A DNA stretch of 63,981 bases from Trinickia dinghuensis (lineage in GTDB: Bacteria; Pseudomonadota; Gammaproteobacteria; Burkholderiales; Burkholderiaceae), in NCBI RefSeq assembly GCF_003367175.1, contig NZ_QRGA01000027.1, positions 1 through 63,981 on the forward strand, read 5' to 3'. The notes beneath the pieces are model-generated. The model worked only from the letters and a program-made list of their open reading frames with translations, was not told the DNA's origin and did not search any database. Below, piece after piece: positions 8,433 through 20,730 of the stretch. Within the stretch, counting starts at the first letter, position 1, and every line of letters starts with the position of its first letter. The position numbers were made by a program, and so were the translations under genes.

Positions 8433-9239
8433 ATGTTGCCGATGAAAATCGCCATCGCCGGCGCGTCGGGCCGGATGGGCCGGATGCTGATCGAAGCGGT
8501 TCTGAACGATCCCGACGCGACGCTCGCCGGTGCGCTGGATCGATCGGGCGCGCCGCAGCTCGGCGAGGATGCCGGGGCATTCCTCGGGCAGCGCACGGGC
8601 GTCGTGCTCAGCGACGATCTCGACGCCGTGCTCGCGCAATCCGATTGCCTCATCGATTTCACGCGTCCCGAAGGCACGATGGCGCATATCGAGGCGGCGC
8701 TGCGTCACGGTACGAAGCTCGTGATCGGCACGACCGGCATGACCGATGCCGAGCGCGACACGGTGCGCGCGGCGGGCGAGCGGATCGGCGTCGTCTTCGC
8801 CGCGAACATGAGCGTGGGCGTGAACGTCACGCTCAAGCTGCTCGAGTTCGCCGCCCGCCATTTCGCCACCGGCTACGACATCGAAATTGTCGAGGCGCAT
8901 CATCGCCATAAGGTCGATGCCCCCTCCGGGACGGCGCTTGCCATGGGCGAGGCCATTGCCGGTGCGCTCGGCCGCGATTTGAAGGATTGCGCCGTCTACG
9001 GCCGCCACGGCGTGACCGGCGAGCGCGATCCCTCGACGATCGGCTTTTCCGCGATTCGCGGCGGCGACATCGTCGGCGATCACACGGTGCTGTTCGCCGG
9101 TACCGGCGAGCGCGTCGAAATCACGCACAAGTCGGCAAGCCGCGTCTCGTATGCGCAAGGCGCGCTTCGTGCCGCGCGCTTCCTCGCCGAGCGCGGCGCC
9201 GGTTTGTACGACATGCAGGACGTCCTCGGACTGCGCTAA
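8433..9239 (+). CDS. dapB: 4-hydroxy-tetrahydrodipicolinate reductase
   Basis: A 268-residue NAD(P)H-dependent reductase of the diaminopimelate/lysine pathway, cytosolic. The nucleotide-binding loop [13 protein letters not shown] is at the N-terminus and the substrate-site motif [15 protein letters not shown] is intact. ATG 8442 is an alternative start nine bases in. It begins a same-direction run with the ExbB/ExbD pair and leuS. Confidence 0.96.
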   Translation: MLPMKIAIAGASGRMGRMLIEAVLNDPDATLAGALDRSGAPQLGEDAGAFLGQRTGVVLSDDLDAVLAQSDCLIDFTRPEGTMAHIEAALRHGTKLVIGTTGMTDAERDTVRAAGERIGVVFAANMSVGVNVTLKLLEFAARHFATGYDIEIVEAHHRHKVDAPSGTALAMGEAIAGALGRDLKDCAVYGRHGVTGERDPSTIGFSAIRGGDIVGDHTVLFAGTGERVEITHKSASRVSYAQGALRAARFLAERGAGLYDMQDVLGLR

Positions 9240-9305
9240 GGGTAAGCGACGGCGCGGCCGGCGCGCGGCAGCGCTTTGGGATTCGGGATCGGAGTTCGCA
9301 CTCGC

Positions 9306-9968
9306 ATGCAAAACACGAGCATCGTTCACTATTTGCAATCGGGAGACGCGCTGACGCACGCCGTCGCCTATGTGCTCTTGGCCATGTCGATCGCAAGCTG
9401 GTGCTTTCTGATCGTCAAAGGCTGGATGCTCGGCCGCGCGAAGCGTCAGGGGCCGCGCGCCATTGCGCTGTTCTGGCAATCGGCAACGCTTTCCGATGGC
9501 GTGCTCGCGCTGCGCGGCGCGGATCGGGAGCGTGTCTTCACGCCGCTCGCCCAGGCCGCGCTGGCGGCATCCGAAGTTCACACGCCGTCCGCGATGCTCG
9601 CGCGCGTCGAGCGCAGCGAGCGCGTCCTGCGCGCGTTGCGCGAGGCGCTGCTCGCGTCTCAGCGCCGCATCGAGTTCGGGCAGGTGCTGCTCGCCTCGGT
9701 CGGCAGCACGGCGCCGTTCGTCGGCTTGCTCGGCACCGTGTGGGGCATCTATCACGCGCTCGGCAGTATTGCCGCGAGCGGGCAGGCGATGATCGAGAAC
9801 GTCGCCGGGCCCGTCGGCGAGGCGCTCATCATGACGGCATTCGGCCTTGTCGTCGCGATTCCCGCCGTGCTCGCCTACAACGTGCTGGGCCGCATGCAGC
9901 GGCAGGTGTCCGAAGAGCTGGACGGCTTCGCGCACGATCTGCACGCGTACGTCTGCGCGCCTTCCTGA
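9306..9968 (+). CDS. MotA/TolQ/ExbB-family proton channel subunit
   Basis: About 220 residues with three predicted membrane segments: AYVLLAMSIASWCFLIV near the N-terminus, and two around VGSTAPFVGLLGTVWGIYHAL and VGEALIMTAFGLVVAIPAVL, the conserved channel helices. With its ExbD partner it would pass protons across the inner membrane to energise an outer-membrane process. ATG 9306 is chosen over an upstream TTG at 9276 because family N-termini start near the MQNTSIVHYL segment. No TonB, TolA, TolB or Pal gene is adjacent, so ExbB versus TolQ cannot be settled. Confidence 0.88.
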   Translation: MQNTSIVHYLQSGDALTHAVAYVLLAMSIASWCFLIVKGWMLGRAKRQGPRAIALFWQSATLSDGVLALRGADRERVFTPLAQAALAASEVHTPSAMLARVERSERVLRALREALLASQRRIEFGQVLLASVGSTAPFVGLLGTVWGIYHALGSIAASGQAMIENVAGPVGEALIMTAFGLVVAIPAVLAYNVLGRMQRQVSEELDGFAHDLHAYVCAPS

Positions 9969-9970
9969 TC

Positions 9971-13232
<3,262 letters not shown>

Positions 13233-13270
13233 AGGCGCAGCGCGCGCCGCGATTCAACCAAGGAGCCAAT

Positions 13271-13822
13271 GTGATTCGCCGATCGTTTCTAGCGCTCGTG
13301 TGCGGCACGGCCATGCTCGCCGCGTGCGGCTTTCAATTGCGTGGACAGGAAAACTACGCGTTCAAGCGGCTCGCGATCGTAGGCGCGCCGCCGGTCGTGG
13401 CCGCCCGTCTGACGCGGATGATCGAAGGCGGCAGCGACACGGTCGTGGTCGCCTCGCCCACGAACGCCGATGCCATTCTGACGCTGAACGAAGGGCGTGG
13501 GCAGCGCCAGTTGACGCTGAGCCTAGCCGGCGCGATCGAGGAATACGAACTCGACTATTCGCTCGGCTACACGCTCACGGGTACCGACGGCACGCTGCTG
13601 ATTGCGCCCAGCGCGATCGAGCTGAATCGGGCCTTGTCCTACAACACCCAATACGCTACAGCGAAGGCAACGGAGGCCGATCTGCTCTATGCGGATATGC
13701 AGAACGACGCGGTCGACCAGCTGACGCGCCGGCTCGCGACCGTGCACTCGCTGCATCCGGCGCCGGGGCACCAGACGCCGGGTGTCGCGCCGCGTGCGCC
13801 GCTGCCGCCGCCGCCGCTCTGA
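13271..13822 (+). CDS. lptE: LPS-assembly lipoprotein LptE
   Basis: A 183-residue lipoprotein starting at GTG 13271 behind an AGGAG at 13261-13265. The signal peptide [19 protein letters not shown] ends in a lipobox with the lipidated Cys, followed by the family opening GFQLRGQ. LptE plugs the LptD barrel that places lipopolysaccharide in the outer leaflet. A proline-rich tail ends the protein. The leuS-lptE-holA order is as in E. coli and supports the call. Confidence 0.93.
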   Translation: MIRRSFLALVCGTAMLAACGFQLRGQENYAFKRLAIVGAPPVVAARLTRMIEGGSDTVVVASPTNADAILTLNEGRGQRQLTLSLAGAIEEYELDYSLGYTLTGTDGTLLIAPSAIELNRALSYNTQYATAKATEADLLYADMQNDAVDQLTRRLATVHSLHPAPGHQTPGVAPRAPLPPPPL

Positions 13823-13855
13823 TCTGCGGTTTTCGCCCAGCACGATCCGACGCTC

Positions 13856-14944
13856 ATGCAACTGCGACTCGACGCGCTCGACGCGCATCTGACGAAAGGC
13901 CTTGCCGGTTTGTACGTCGTCTACGGCGACGAGCATCTGCTCGCGCAGGAGGCCTGCGACCGTATCCGTGCCGCCGCCCGCGCGGCCGGCTTCACCGAGC
14001 GCAACGTCTTCACGGTCGAACGCGGCTTCGACTGGAGTTCGCTGCTCGGTGCAACCCAATCGATGTCGCTGTTCGGCGAGCGCCAATTGATCGAATTGCG
14101 GATTCCGTCGGGCAAGCCGGGCAAAGAAGGTGCCGATGCGCTCAAGATGCTCGCGGCCGCCGACAACCCCGACGTACTGACGCTGGTCACGCTGCCGCGG
14201 CTCGACGCAGCGACGCAGAAATCGGCGTGGTTCACGGCGTTGGCCGAGCGCGGTGTTTCGCTGCGGATCGATCCCGTCGAGCGCGCGCAGTTGCCCAATT
14301 GGGTGTCGCAGCGGCTCTCGCTGCAGGGACAGCGTGTCGCGCCGGGCGAGGAAGGCCGGCGCGCGCTGCAGTTCGTGGCGGAGCGCGTCGAAGGCAATCT
14401 GCTCGCCGCGCACCAAGAGATACAGAAGCTCGGGCTCCTTTATCCGCAGGGTGTCCTGACGTTCGAGCAGGTGCACGATGCCGTGCTCAACGTCGCCCGC
14501 TACGATGTTTTCAAGCTCAACGAGGCGATGCTCGCGGGCGATGTCGGCCGGCTCTCGCGGATGATCGAGGGGCTCAAGGGCGAGGGCGAAGCCGCCGTGC
14601 TAGTGCTGTGGGCGTTGACCGAGGAGTTGCGGACGCTGCTGAAGATCAAGCGCGGCGCGGCGGCCGGCAAACCGCTGGCGATGCTGTTGCGCGAGAACCG
14701 AGTCTGGGGGCCGCGCGAGCGGCTTGTCGGGCCAGCGCTCTCGCGCGTGACGGAGCCGCTGCTCGAGGAGGGGCTCGCGCTCGCCGCGGCGCTCGATCGG
14801 CAGGTGAAGGGGCTCGCCGGCACCGCCCCGGGCAGCCGTCGGCGCACCGCGTTGCCGCCGGACCCCTGGGATGGCTTGTTCGAACTCGCCGCCCTCGTCG
14901 CATCGCCTGGCAAGCGCGGTGCCGCACGTCCTGGCGGCGCCTGA
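13856..14944 (+). CDS. holA: DNA polymerase III subunit delta
   Basis: A 362-residue clamp-loader subunit that opens the beta clamp. The N-terminal region [22 protein letters not shown] is typical, as are the domain with [16 protein letters not shown] and the C-terminal collar domain. It lies 33 bp behind lptE and is likely co-transcribed with it. The C-terminus is Gly/Ala/Pro-rich. Confidence 0.94.
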   Translation: MQLRLDALDAHLTKGLAGLYVVYGDEHLLAQEACDRIRAAARAAGFTERNVFTVERGFDWSSLLGATQSMSLFGERQLIELRIPSGKPGKEGADALKMLAAADNPDVLTLVTLPRLDAATQKSAWFTALAERGVSLRIDPVERAQLPNWVSQRLSLQGQRVAPGEEGRRALQFVAERVEGNLLAAHQEIQKLGLLYPQGVLTFEQVHDAVLNVARYDVFKLNEAMLAGDVGRLSRMIEGLKGEGEAAVLVLWALTEELRTLLKIKRGAAAGKPLAMLLRENRVWGPRERLVGPALSRVTEPLLEEGLALAAALDRQVKGLAGTAPGSRRRTALPPDPWDGLFELAALVASPGKRGAARPGGA

Positions 14945-15030
14945 CCGCTTACAATCGACACGACGGGCTTGCCGCGATCGCCGGCACCCCGCGGTACATA
15001 CCAGCGCCGAGTGCGCCACGAACGAGAATC

Positions 15031-16323
15031 ATGATGGATATCGACGATTACATGACCGCCATCGGCCGCCGCGCGCGCGTCGCTTCGCGCGCGATGGCGC
15101 GTGCCGCCACCTCGGCCAAGAACGAGGCGCTGCATGCCATTGCACGCGCGATCGAGCGCGAGCAGGCCGCGTTGAAGGAGGCGAACGCGCGCGACGTGGC
15201 CAAGGCACGCGAGAAGGGCATGGACGCCGCGTTCGTCGATCGCTTGACGCTCTCGGACAAGGCGCTTGCGACGATGATCGAGGGGCTGCGCCAAGTCGCC
15301 GCGCTGCCCGATCCGATCGGCGAGATCGACAACCTCAAATATCGGCCGAGCGGGATCCAAGTCGGCCAAATGCGCGTGCCGCTCGGCGTGATCGGCATCA
15401 TCTACGAATCGCGGCCGAACGTGACGATCGATGCCGCCGCGCTGTGCCTGAAGTCCGGCAATGCGACGATTTTGCGCGGCGGCTCGGAAGCGTTGGCGTC
15501 GAACACGGCGCTGGCCGCGCTGATCGGCGAAGGGCTCGCGCAAGCGGGCTTGCCGCGCGAGGCGGTGCAAGTGGTCGAGACCGCCGATCGCGCCGCCGTC
15601 GGCAAGCTCATCACGATGACCGAATACGTCGACGTGATCGTGCCGCGCGGCGGCAAGAGCCTCATCGCGCGGCTCATCGAAGAGGCGCGCGTGCCGATGA
15701 TCAAGCACCTCGACGGGATTTGCCACGTGTACGTCGACGATCGCGCCGATTTGTGCAAGGCGCTGGCCGTCTGCGACAACGCGAAGACGCATCGCTACGG
15801 CACCTGCAACACGATGGAGACGCTGCTCGTCGCGCGGGGCGTGGCCGGCGTCGTGCTGCCCCCGCTGGCGCGCGTCTATCGCGACAAAGGCGTGGAGCTG
15901 CGAGTCGACGCGCAGGCGCGCGCGGTGCTCGAAGCGGCGCCTTGGGCGAGCGACGCGCCCGCGCTCGGGCTCGTGGATGCGACCGAACAAGATTGGCACA
16001 CGGAGTATCTCGCGCCGGTGCTCGCGATCAAGGTCGTCGACGGTATCGAAGCTGCGATCGAGCACATCAACACCTATGGCTCGGCGCACACCGATGCGAT
16101 CATCACGGAAGATCACGACCGTGCGATGCGCTTCTTGCGCGAAGTCGATTCGGCGAGCGTGATGGTGAATGCCTCGACGCGCTTCGCCGATGGCTTCGAA
16201 TACGGGCTCGGCGCGGAGATCGGCATCTCGAACGACAAGCTGCATGCACGAGGCCCCGTGGGGCTCGAAGGGCTCACGTCGCTCAAGTACGTCGTGCTCG
16301 GGCACGGCGAGGTCCGGCAGTAA
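15031..16323 (+). CDS. proA: Gamma-glutamyl phosphate reductase
   Basis: A 430-residue NADPH-dependent aldehyde-dehydrogenase-fold enzyme of proline synthesis, reducing glutamyl-5-phosphate to the semialdehyde. The catalytic cysteine is in [16 protein letters not shown], and [17 protein letters not shown] and [10 protein letters not shown] mark the cofactor domain. ATG 15031 or 15034 start the protein. A possible -10 (TACAAT near 14951) suggests its own promoter. hemJ follows 36 bp later. Confidence 0.96.
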   Translation: MMDIDDYMTAIGRRARVASRAMARAATSAKNEALHAIARAIEREQAALKEANARDVAKAREKGMDAAFVDRLTLSDKALATMIEGLRQVAALPDPIGEIDNLKYRPSGIQVGQMRVPLGVIGIIYESRPNVTIDAAALCLKSGNATILRGGSEALASNTALAALIGEGLAQAGLPREAVQVVETADRAAVGKLITMTEYVDVIVPRGGKSLIARLIEEARVPMIKHLDGICHVYVDDRADLCKALAVCDNAKTHRYGTCNTMETLLVARGVAGVVLPPLARVYRDKGVELRVDAQARAVLEAAPWASDAPALGLVDATEQDWHTEYLAPVLAIKVVDGIEAAIEHINTYGSAHTDAIITEDHDRAMRFLREVDSASVMVNASTRFADGFEYGLGAEIGISNDKLHARGPVGLEGLTSLKYVVLGHGEVRQ

Positions 16324-16359
16324 CCCGACGCTCACCCTACCGCCCCAACGATCCAATCG

Positions 16360-16776
16360 ATGCTCTGGCTCAAAACCTTTCACATCGTTTTCGTCGCTTC
16401 TTGGTTTGCCGGCTTGTTCTATCTGCCGCGAATTTTCGTCAACCTCGCCATGGAGAAGGAGCCGGCCGCCGTGGCCCGGCTGCTGACGATGGCGCGCAAG
16501 CTCTACCGCTTCATGACGGTGATTGCCGGGGTGGCGCTCGCTTGCGGCTTGGGGCTATGGCTCGGCTACGGCATTGGGCAAGGGCAGGGCTGGCTCCACG
16601 CGAAGCTGGGCGTCGTCGTGCTGCTCATCGCCTATCACGCCTACTGCGGCCGCCTGCTGGCGGCGTTCGAGCGCGGCGAGAACCGCCGCTCGGATCGCTG
16701 GTATCGGTTTTTCAACGAACTGCCCGTGCTCGGCCTGATCGCCGCCGTGGCGCTCGTTGTCGTCAAACCGTTCTAA
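16360..16776 (+). CDS. hemJ: HemJ-type protoporphyrinogen oxidase (CopD-like membrane protein)
   Basis: A 138-residue integral membrane protein with four hydrophobic segments. The conserved first helix is MLWLKTFHIVFVASWFAGLF with His8, and Leu/Trp/Tyr-rich helices contain KLYRFMTVIAG and HAKLGVVVLLIAYHAY. HemJ converts protoporphyrinogen IX to protoporphyrin IX in bacteria lacking HemG and HemY. Its stop overlaps the convergent hexR stop by 4 bp. Confidence 0.85.
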   Translation: MLWLKTFHIVFVASWFAGLFYLPRIFVNLAMEKEPAAVARLLTMARKLYRFMTVIAGVALACGLGLWLGYGIGQGQGWLHAKLGVVVLLIAYHAYCGRLLAAFERGENRRSDRWYRFFNELPVLGLIAAVALVVVKPF

Positions 16777-17654
16777 TCCGCTTCTTCGTCTTCTTCCCGT
16801 TGATCCCGTTGAGGCGCCGACGATTCGATCCGGCGCCGCGTGATCGCTTTCTTGGCGCGCGCGAGCTTATCGACGAGTTCGGGCCCGCGCGAGAGCGCCA
16901 CGCCCACGGCTAGGATGTCGCCGATCGCCAGATGCGAGACGCGCGAGGTCATCGGCGAAAAAATGTCGGTTTCCTCGGCGACGTTCGCAAACAAGCTGAC
17001 CGTCGCGACTTGCGCCAGCGGCGAGCTGCTGTTCGTGATCGCGATCACTTTCGCGCCGCACGCGAGCGCCGAGCGGGCCGCTTCGACGATGTCGCGCGTG
17101 CGGCCCGTATTCGAAATCGTCACGACGACGTCCCCCTCGCCGAGCAGCGCCGCCGACATCGTGTACGTATGCGGATCCGCATAGGCAACACTCGGGATGC
17201 CGAGCCGGAAGAACTTGTGCTGAATGTCCTGCGCCGCGATGCCGGAGCCGCCCGCGCCGTAAAACTCGATCCGCGACGCGTGCGAGAGCAAGTCGATCGC
17301 CTTGGCGACGCTGTGCGCCGACAAGCTGTTGCGCACTTCGATCAGCGCGCCGATGGTCCGGTCGAATACCTTGGCGACGACGCCCGGGGCCGGCTCGTCG
17401 GGCCGGACGTCGCGATAGACGGAGGGCACGCCGGGCGCGATGCTTTGGGCGAGCCGGATCTTGAATTCGCGAAATCCACCGCAGCCCAAGGCCTGGCAGA
17501 ACCGCGCGATCGTCGGCTGGCTCACGCCGACCCGCTGCGCCAGGTCGGTCATCGCCAGATCGAGCACTGCGCGCGGAGCGTCGAGTACGTAGTCGGCCAG
17601 TTTGCGTTCGGACGGGCGCAATTGCGCGCGCATCGATTCGATTCGGGCAAGCAT
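16773..17654 (-). CDS. hexR: HexR, RpiR-family regulator of sugar metabolism
   Basis: A 293-residue regulator. Residues 1-77 are an RpiR-type helix-turn-helix (DLAQRVGVSQPTIARFCQALG); residues ~125-260 form a SIS sugar-phosphate domain with GAGGSGIAAQDIQHKFFRLG and SNTGRTRDIVEAA. In the family 2-keto-3-deoxy-6-phosphogluconate releases HexR from DNA. It is divergent from edd-eda, the genes making and using that ligand, and two HexR-like palindromes lie between. The C-terminal ~20 residues are charged and low-complexity. Confidence 0.9.
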   Translation of the reverse strand: MLARIESMRAQLRPSERKLADYVLDAPRAVLDLAMTDLAQRVGVSQPTIARFCQALGCGGFREFKIRLAQSIAPGVPSVYRDVRPDEPAPGVVAKVFDRTIGALIEVRNSLSAHSVAKAIDLLSHASRIEFYGAGGSGIAAQDIQHKFFRLGIPSVAYADPHTYTMSAALLGEGDVVVTISNTGRTRDIVEAARSALACGAKVIAITNSSSPLAQVATVSLFANVAEETDIFSPMTSRVSHLAIGDILAVGVALSRGPELVDKLARAKKAITRRRIESSAPQRDQREEDEEAD

Positions 17655-17718
17655 CTCTGAAACCCGCGCCGAGCGGGTGTATCGTGTTCTATCGATGGCG
17701 GTAGTATGACCGGTTGCT

Positions 17719-17733
17719 TGTAGAAAATCTACA
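17719..17733. promoter_or_regulatory. HexR-like operator 1 (hexR side)
   Basis: TGTAGAAAATCTACA is a perfect 6-bp inverted repeat around AAA, 65 bp upstream of the hexR start. It matches operator 2 after inversion at 13 of 15 positions and fits autoregulation. Confidence 0.7.
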
Positions 17734-17829
17734 CGTATTTGCTACCGATGCACTGCGACGCGCCTTCGTCGTTTCTTCGTGTTAGGTAGCGCTTACAACG
17801 GTCAATGCGGAAGATGAGATCGATCCGCA

Positions 17830-17858
17830 TTGCTGTTATGTAGTTTTTCTACTAAACT
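17830..17858 (+). promoter_or_regulatory. Candidate edd-eda promoter containing HexR-like operator 2
   Basis: TTGCTG (17830-17835) and TAAACT (17853-17858) are spaced by 17 bp. The second HexR-like site, TGTAGTTTTTCTACT (17839-17853), fills the spacer between them, the classic position for repression by blocking RNA polymerase. Confidence 0.65.
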
Positions 17859-17936
17859 CTGCTCCGCCTAAATCGCGCCGAGCGTGTGTTGCCCGTTCGG
17901 TGTCCGTGCGCCGTCTTTCAGGAGGAGCGTTTGCCC

Positions 17937-19805
17937 ATGGTTTCGCCGCATCCCACGCTTATCGAAGTTACGCGCCGCATCGTCGAGCGCAGCCGCCCCA
18001 CGCGTTCGGCCTATCTCGCGCGCATCGACGCCGCGCAAGGGAAGTTCCCGGCCCGCGGCGTGCTCTCGTGCGCAAATCTCGCCCACGGCTTCGCGGGCCT
18101 CGAAGGCAACGACAAACTCGCGATCAAGGCGATGCGCGAACCGAACATCGGCATCGTCTCGTCGTACAACGAGATGTTGTCGGCCCATGCGCCTTACAAG
18201 GACTTTCCCGACATCATCAAGCGTGCCGCCCGTGAAAACGGCGGTGTCGCGCAGTTCGCGGGCGGCGTGCCCGCGATGTGCGACGGCATCACGCAAGGCA
18301 ACGCCGGGATGGAGTTGTCGCTCTTTTCGCGCGAAGTCATCGCGATGGGCACGGCCGTCGCGCTCACGCACAACATGTTCGATGCGGCCTTGTGCCTAGG
18401 CGTGTGCGACAAGATCGTGCCGGGCTTGCTGATCGGCGCGCTTCAGTTCGGCCATCTGCCGATGATCTTCGTGCCGGCCGGGCCGATGACGAGCGGGCTT
18501 TCGAACGACGAGAAAGCCAAGATCCGGCAGCAGTTCGCGACGGGCCAAGTCGGGCGCGACGCGCTGCTCGAATCCGAATCGGCCGCCTACCATGGGCACG
18601 GCACGTGCACGTTCTACGGCACCGCGAACAGCAACCAAATGCTTATGGAAGTCATGGGGCTGCATTTGCCGGGTTCCGCATTCGTCCATCCGCATACGCC
18701 GCTGCGCGATGCGCTGACGGCGGCGGCCGCCCGCCGCGTGCTCGATCTGACCGTCGAGCGCGGCCAGTACACGCCGATCGGCCATGTCGTCGACGAAAAG
18801 GCTGTCGTCAACGGGATCGCCGCGCTGCTGGCGACGGGCGGGTCGACCAATCACACGCTGCACCTCGTGGCCATTGCGCGCGCGGCGGGCATCATCATCG
18901 ACTGGGACGACTTCGACGCGCTGTCGCAGGCCGTGCCGCTGCTCGCCAAGATCTACCCGAACGGCAAGGCCGACGTGAACCACTATCACGCGGCCGGCGG
19001 CATGTCGTACCTGATCCGCAACTTGCTCGAGGGCGGCCTGCTGCACGAGGACGTGACGACGGTGATGGGCAAAGGGCTCAGCCGCTATGCGGAAGAACCC
19101 AAGCTCGTCGACGGAAAGCTCGCCTGGGTGCCCGGGCCCGAGCAAAGCGGCGACGCCAAGGTGCTGCGGCCGATCGGCGATCCGTTTCAGCCCGACGGCG
19201 GCTTGCGGCTCATGCAGGGCAAGCTCGGCCGCGGCGTCATCAAGATCTCGGCCGTCGCGCCCGAGCACCGTGCGGTGCGCGCGCCCGCGGTCGTCTTCGA
19301 TTCGCAGGAAGCGGTGCAGGAAGCCTTCGACAAGGGCGAACTCAAGCGCGATTTCGTGGCCGTCGTGCGCTTCCAGGGCGCGCGGGCGAACGGCATGCCC
19401 GAACTGCATCGGTTGACGCCGCTGCTCGGCGTGCTGCAAGACCAAGGCTTTCACGTGGCGCTCGTCACCGACGGACGCATGTCCGGCGCATCGGGCAAGG
19501 TGCCCGCAGTGATCCACGTTTCACCCGAAGCGCTCCTCGCCGGCCCGCTCGGCAAAGTGCGCGACGGCGACACGATCGTCATCGACGCCGAACGCGGCAT
19601 TCTCGATGTCGAAATCGACGCGGGCGAATGGAACGCACGCGCCGTCGCAGCACCCAAGCATCAAGCGGAAAACGAAGTCGGCTTCGGCCGCGAATTGTTC
19701 GGTGTCTTTCGAGCGGCGGCCGCGCCGGCCGAAATGGGCGCCTCGGTGTTCGGGCCGCTCGTTGGCGAGGGCGCCGAGCAGCCGATCCACGCAGCAAAAT
19801 CCTAA
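17937..19805 (+). CDS. edd: 6-phosphogluconate dehydratase
   Basis: A 622-residue iron-sulfur dehydratase of the ILVD/EDD family that turns 6-phosphogluconate into 2-keto-3-deoxy-6-phosphogluconate, the first committed Entner-Doudoroff step. Family blocks are [17 protein letters not shown], the Cys in [14 protein letters not shown], and [11 protein letters not shown]. The ribosome site GGAGGAG (17921-17927) sits 9 nt before ATG 17937; a TTG at 17931 would be too close. eda follows 11 bp later in the same operon, under the HexR-like operator. Confidence 0.96.
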   Translation: MVSPHPTLIEVTRRIVERSRPTRSAYLARIDAAQGKFPARGVLSCANLAHGFAGLEGNDKLAIKAMREPNIGIVSSYNEMLSAHAPYKDFPDIIKRAARENGGVAQFAGGVPAMCDGITQGNAGMELSLFSREVIAMGTAVALTHNMFDAALCLGVCDKIVPGLLIGALQFGHLPMIFVPAGPMTSGLSNDEKAKIRQQFATGQVGRDALLESESAAYHGHGTCTFYGTANSNQMLMEVMGLHLPGSAFVHPHTPLRDALTAAAARRVLDLTVERGQYTPIGHVVDEKAVVNGIAALLATGGSTNHTLHLVAIARAAGIIIDWDDFDALSQAVPLLAKIYPNGKADVNHYHAAGGMSYLIRNLLEGGLLHEDVTTVMGKGLSRYAEEPKLVDGKLAWVPGPEQSGDAKVLRPIGDPFQPDGGLRLMQGKLGRGVIKISAVAPEHRAVRAPAVVFDSQEAVQEAFDKGELKRDFVAVVRFQGARANGMPELHRLTPLLGVLQDQGFHVALVTDGRMSGASGKVPAVIHVSPEALLAGPLGKVRDGDTIVIDAERGILDVEIDAGEWNARAVAAPKHQAENEVGFGRELFGVFRAAAAPAEMGASVFGPLVGEGAEQPIHAAKS

Positions 19806-19816
19806 AGGAGTCCGGC

Positions 19817-20452
19817 ATGAAAAAGGTTGAAGACATCGTCCGCCTCGGTCCCGTCATCCCGGTGCTGGCCTTCGATACGGTCGAACAAGGCGAACACGTT
19901 TCGCGTGCGCTCCATGCGGGCGGCGTCAAGGTCCTGGAAATCACGTTGCGCACGCCGGCCGGCATCGGCGCGATCGAACGGGCTGCTCAGCTTTCGTCCG
20001 ACATCGTCGTCGGCGTCGGCACGATCACCAAGCCCGAGCACTGTGCTCAAGCGAAGAAGGCCGGCGCGCAGTTCGGCGTATCGCCCGGGCTCACGAAGGA
20101 TATTCACCAAGCCGCGCAGGACGCCGGCCTGCCGCTGCTGCCCGGCGTGGCGACGCCGAGCGACATCCTGCTCGCGCTCGATCTCGGCTACGAGACGGTC
20201 AAGTTCTTCCCGGCGCAGCAAGCCGGCGGCATTCCGATGCTGCAAGCGCTTTACGGGCCGTTCCCGAATCTGAAGTTCTGTCCGACGGGCGGCATCACCA
20301 CCGAAACGGCGCCGAGCTTCCTCGCGCTGCCGAACGTCGTCTGCGTCGGCGGTTCTTGGCTCACGCCCAAGGCTGCGCTGGCCGCGCAGAACTGGGACGA
20401 GGTCACGCGTCTCGCGCGTGCCGCGTCCGAACTCGCCGCACACCAGCATTAA
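19817..20452 (+). CDS. eda: KDPG aldolase (2-keto-3-deoxy-6-phosphogluconate aldolase)
   Basis: A 211-residue class I aldolase cleaving the edd product to pyruvate and glyceraldehyde-3-phosphate. The catalytic Glu is in VLEITLRTPAG and the Schiff-base Lys in YETVKFFPAQQAGG. AAAGGAG lies 6 nt before ATG 19817. A 15-bp hairpin without a T run stands just behind the stop. Confidence 0.96.
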   Translation: MKKVEDIVRLGPVIPVLAFDTVEQGEHVSRALHAGGVKVLEITLRTPAGIGAIERAAQLSSDIVVGVGTITKPEHCAQAKKAGAQFGVSPGLTKDIHQAAQDAGLPLLPGVATPSDILLALDLGYETVKFFPAQQAGGIPMLQALYGPFPNLKFCPTGGITTETAPSFLALPNVVCVGGSWLTPKAALAAQNWDEVTRLARAASELAAHQH

Positions 20453-20460
20453 CGTGTCGT

Positions 20461-20493
20461 GCCGCGGCGCCGGGCAATGCCCGGCGCCGCGGC
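20461..20493. repeat. 15-bp perfect hairpin after eda, no T run
   Basis: 20461-20475 pairs perfectly with 20479-20493 around a 3-nt loop (AAT); all but one of the stem pairs are G-C. No T tract follows. It could protect the edd-eda mRNA 3' end or slow read-through into the gluconate permease. Confidence 0.7.
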
Positions 20494-20590
20494 GGCGCAT
20501 GCCACGCCTTCGCCGCTTCACCTGCCCCGAACTCGTCATCGCGCGACCGCGAGCCTCCGGCTTCCCGCGCGAGGGATGAGGGTTTCTGTT

Positions 20591-20608
20591 GATGGAACCG
20601 GTTCTATC
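20591..20608. promoter_or_regulatory. LacI/GntR-type operator upstream of gluconate permease
   Basis: GATGGAACCGGTTCTATC has a perfect 10-bp core (GAACCGGTTC) and outer GAT/ATC arms that also pair, with one mismatch between. The central CCGG matches the style of LacI-family operators including E. coli GntR (ACCGGT core). No LacI-family gene is in the window. Confidence 0.55.
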
Positions 20609-20730
20609 GACAAATTCCGCCGCCGTCTAAAATGCAGCGACTGTGTGTCGGCGACGAGGCTCGCAACGCCGGTGCATGGGTCCACCTCTCTCGTTTGAAG
20701 TCGTTTCAAAACAAGTAAAGGAGACAGTTC

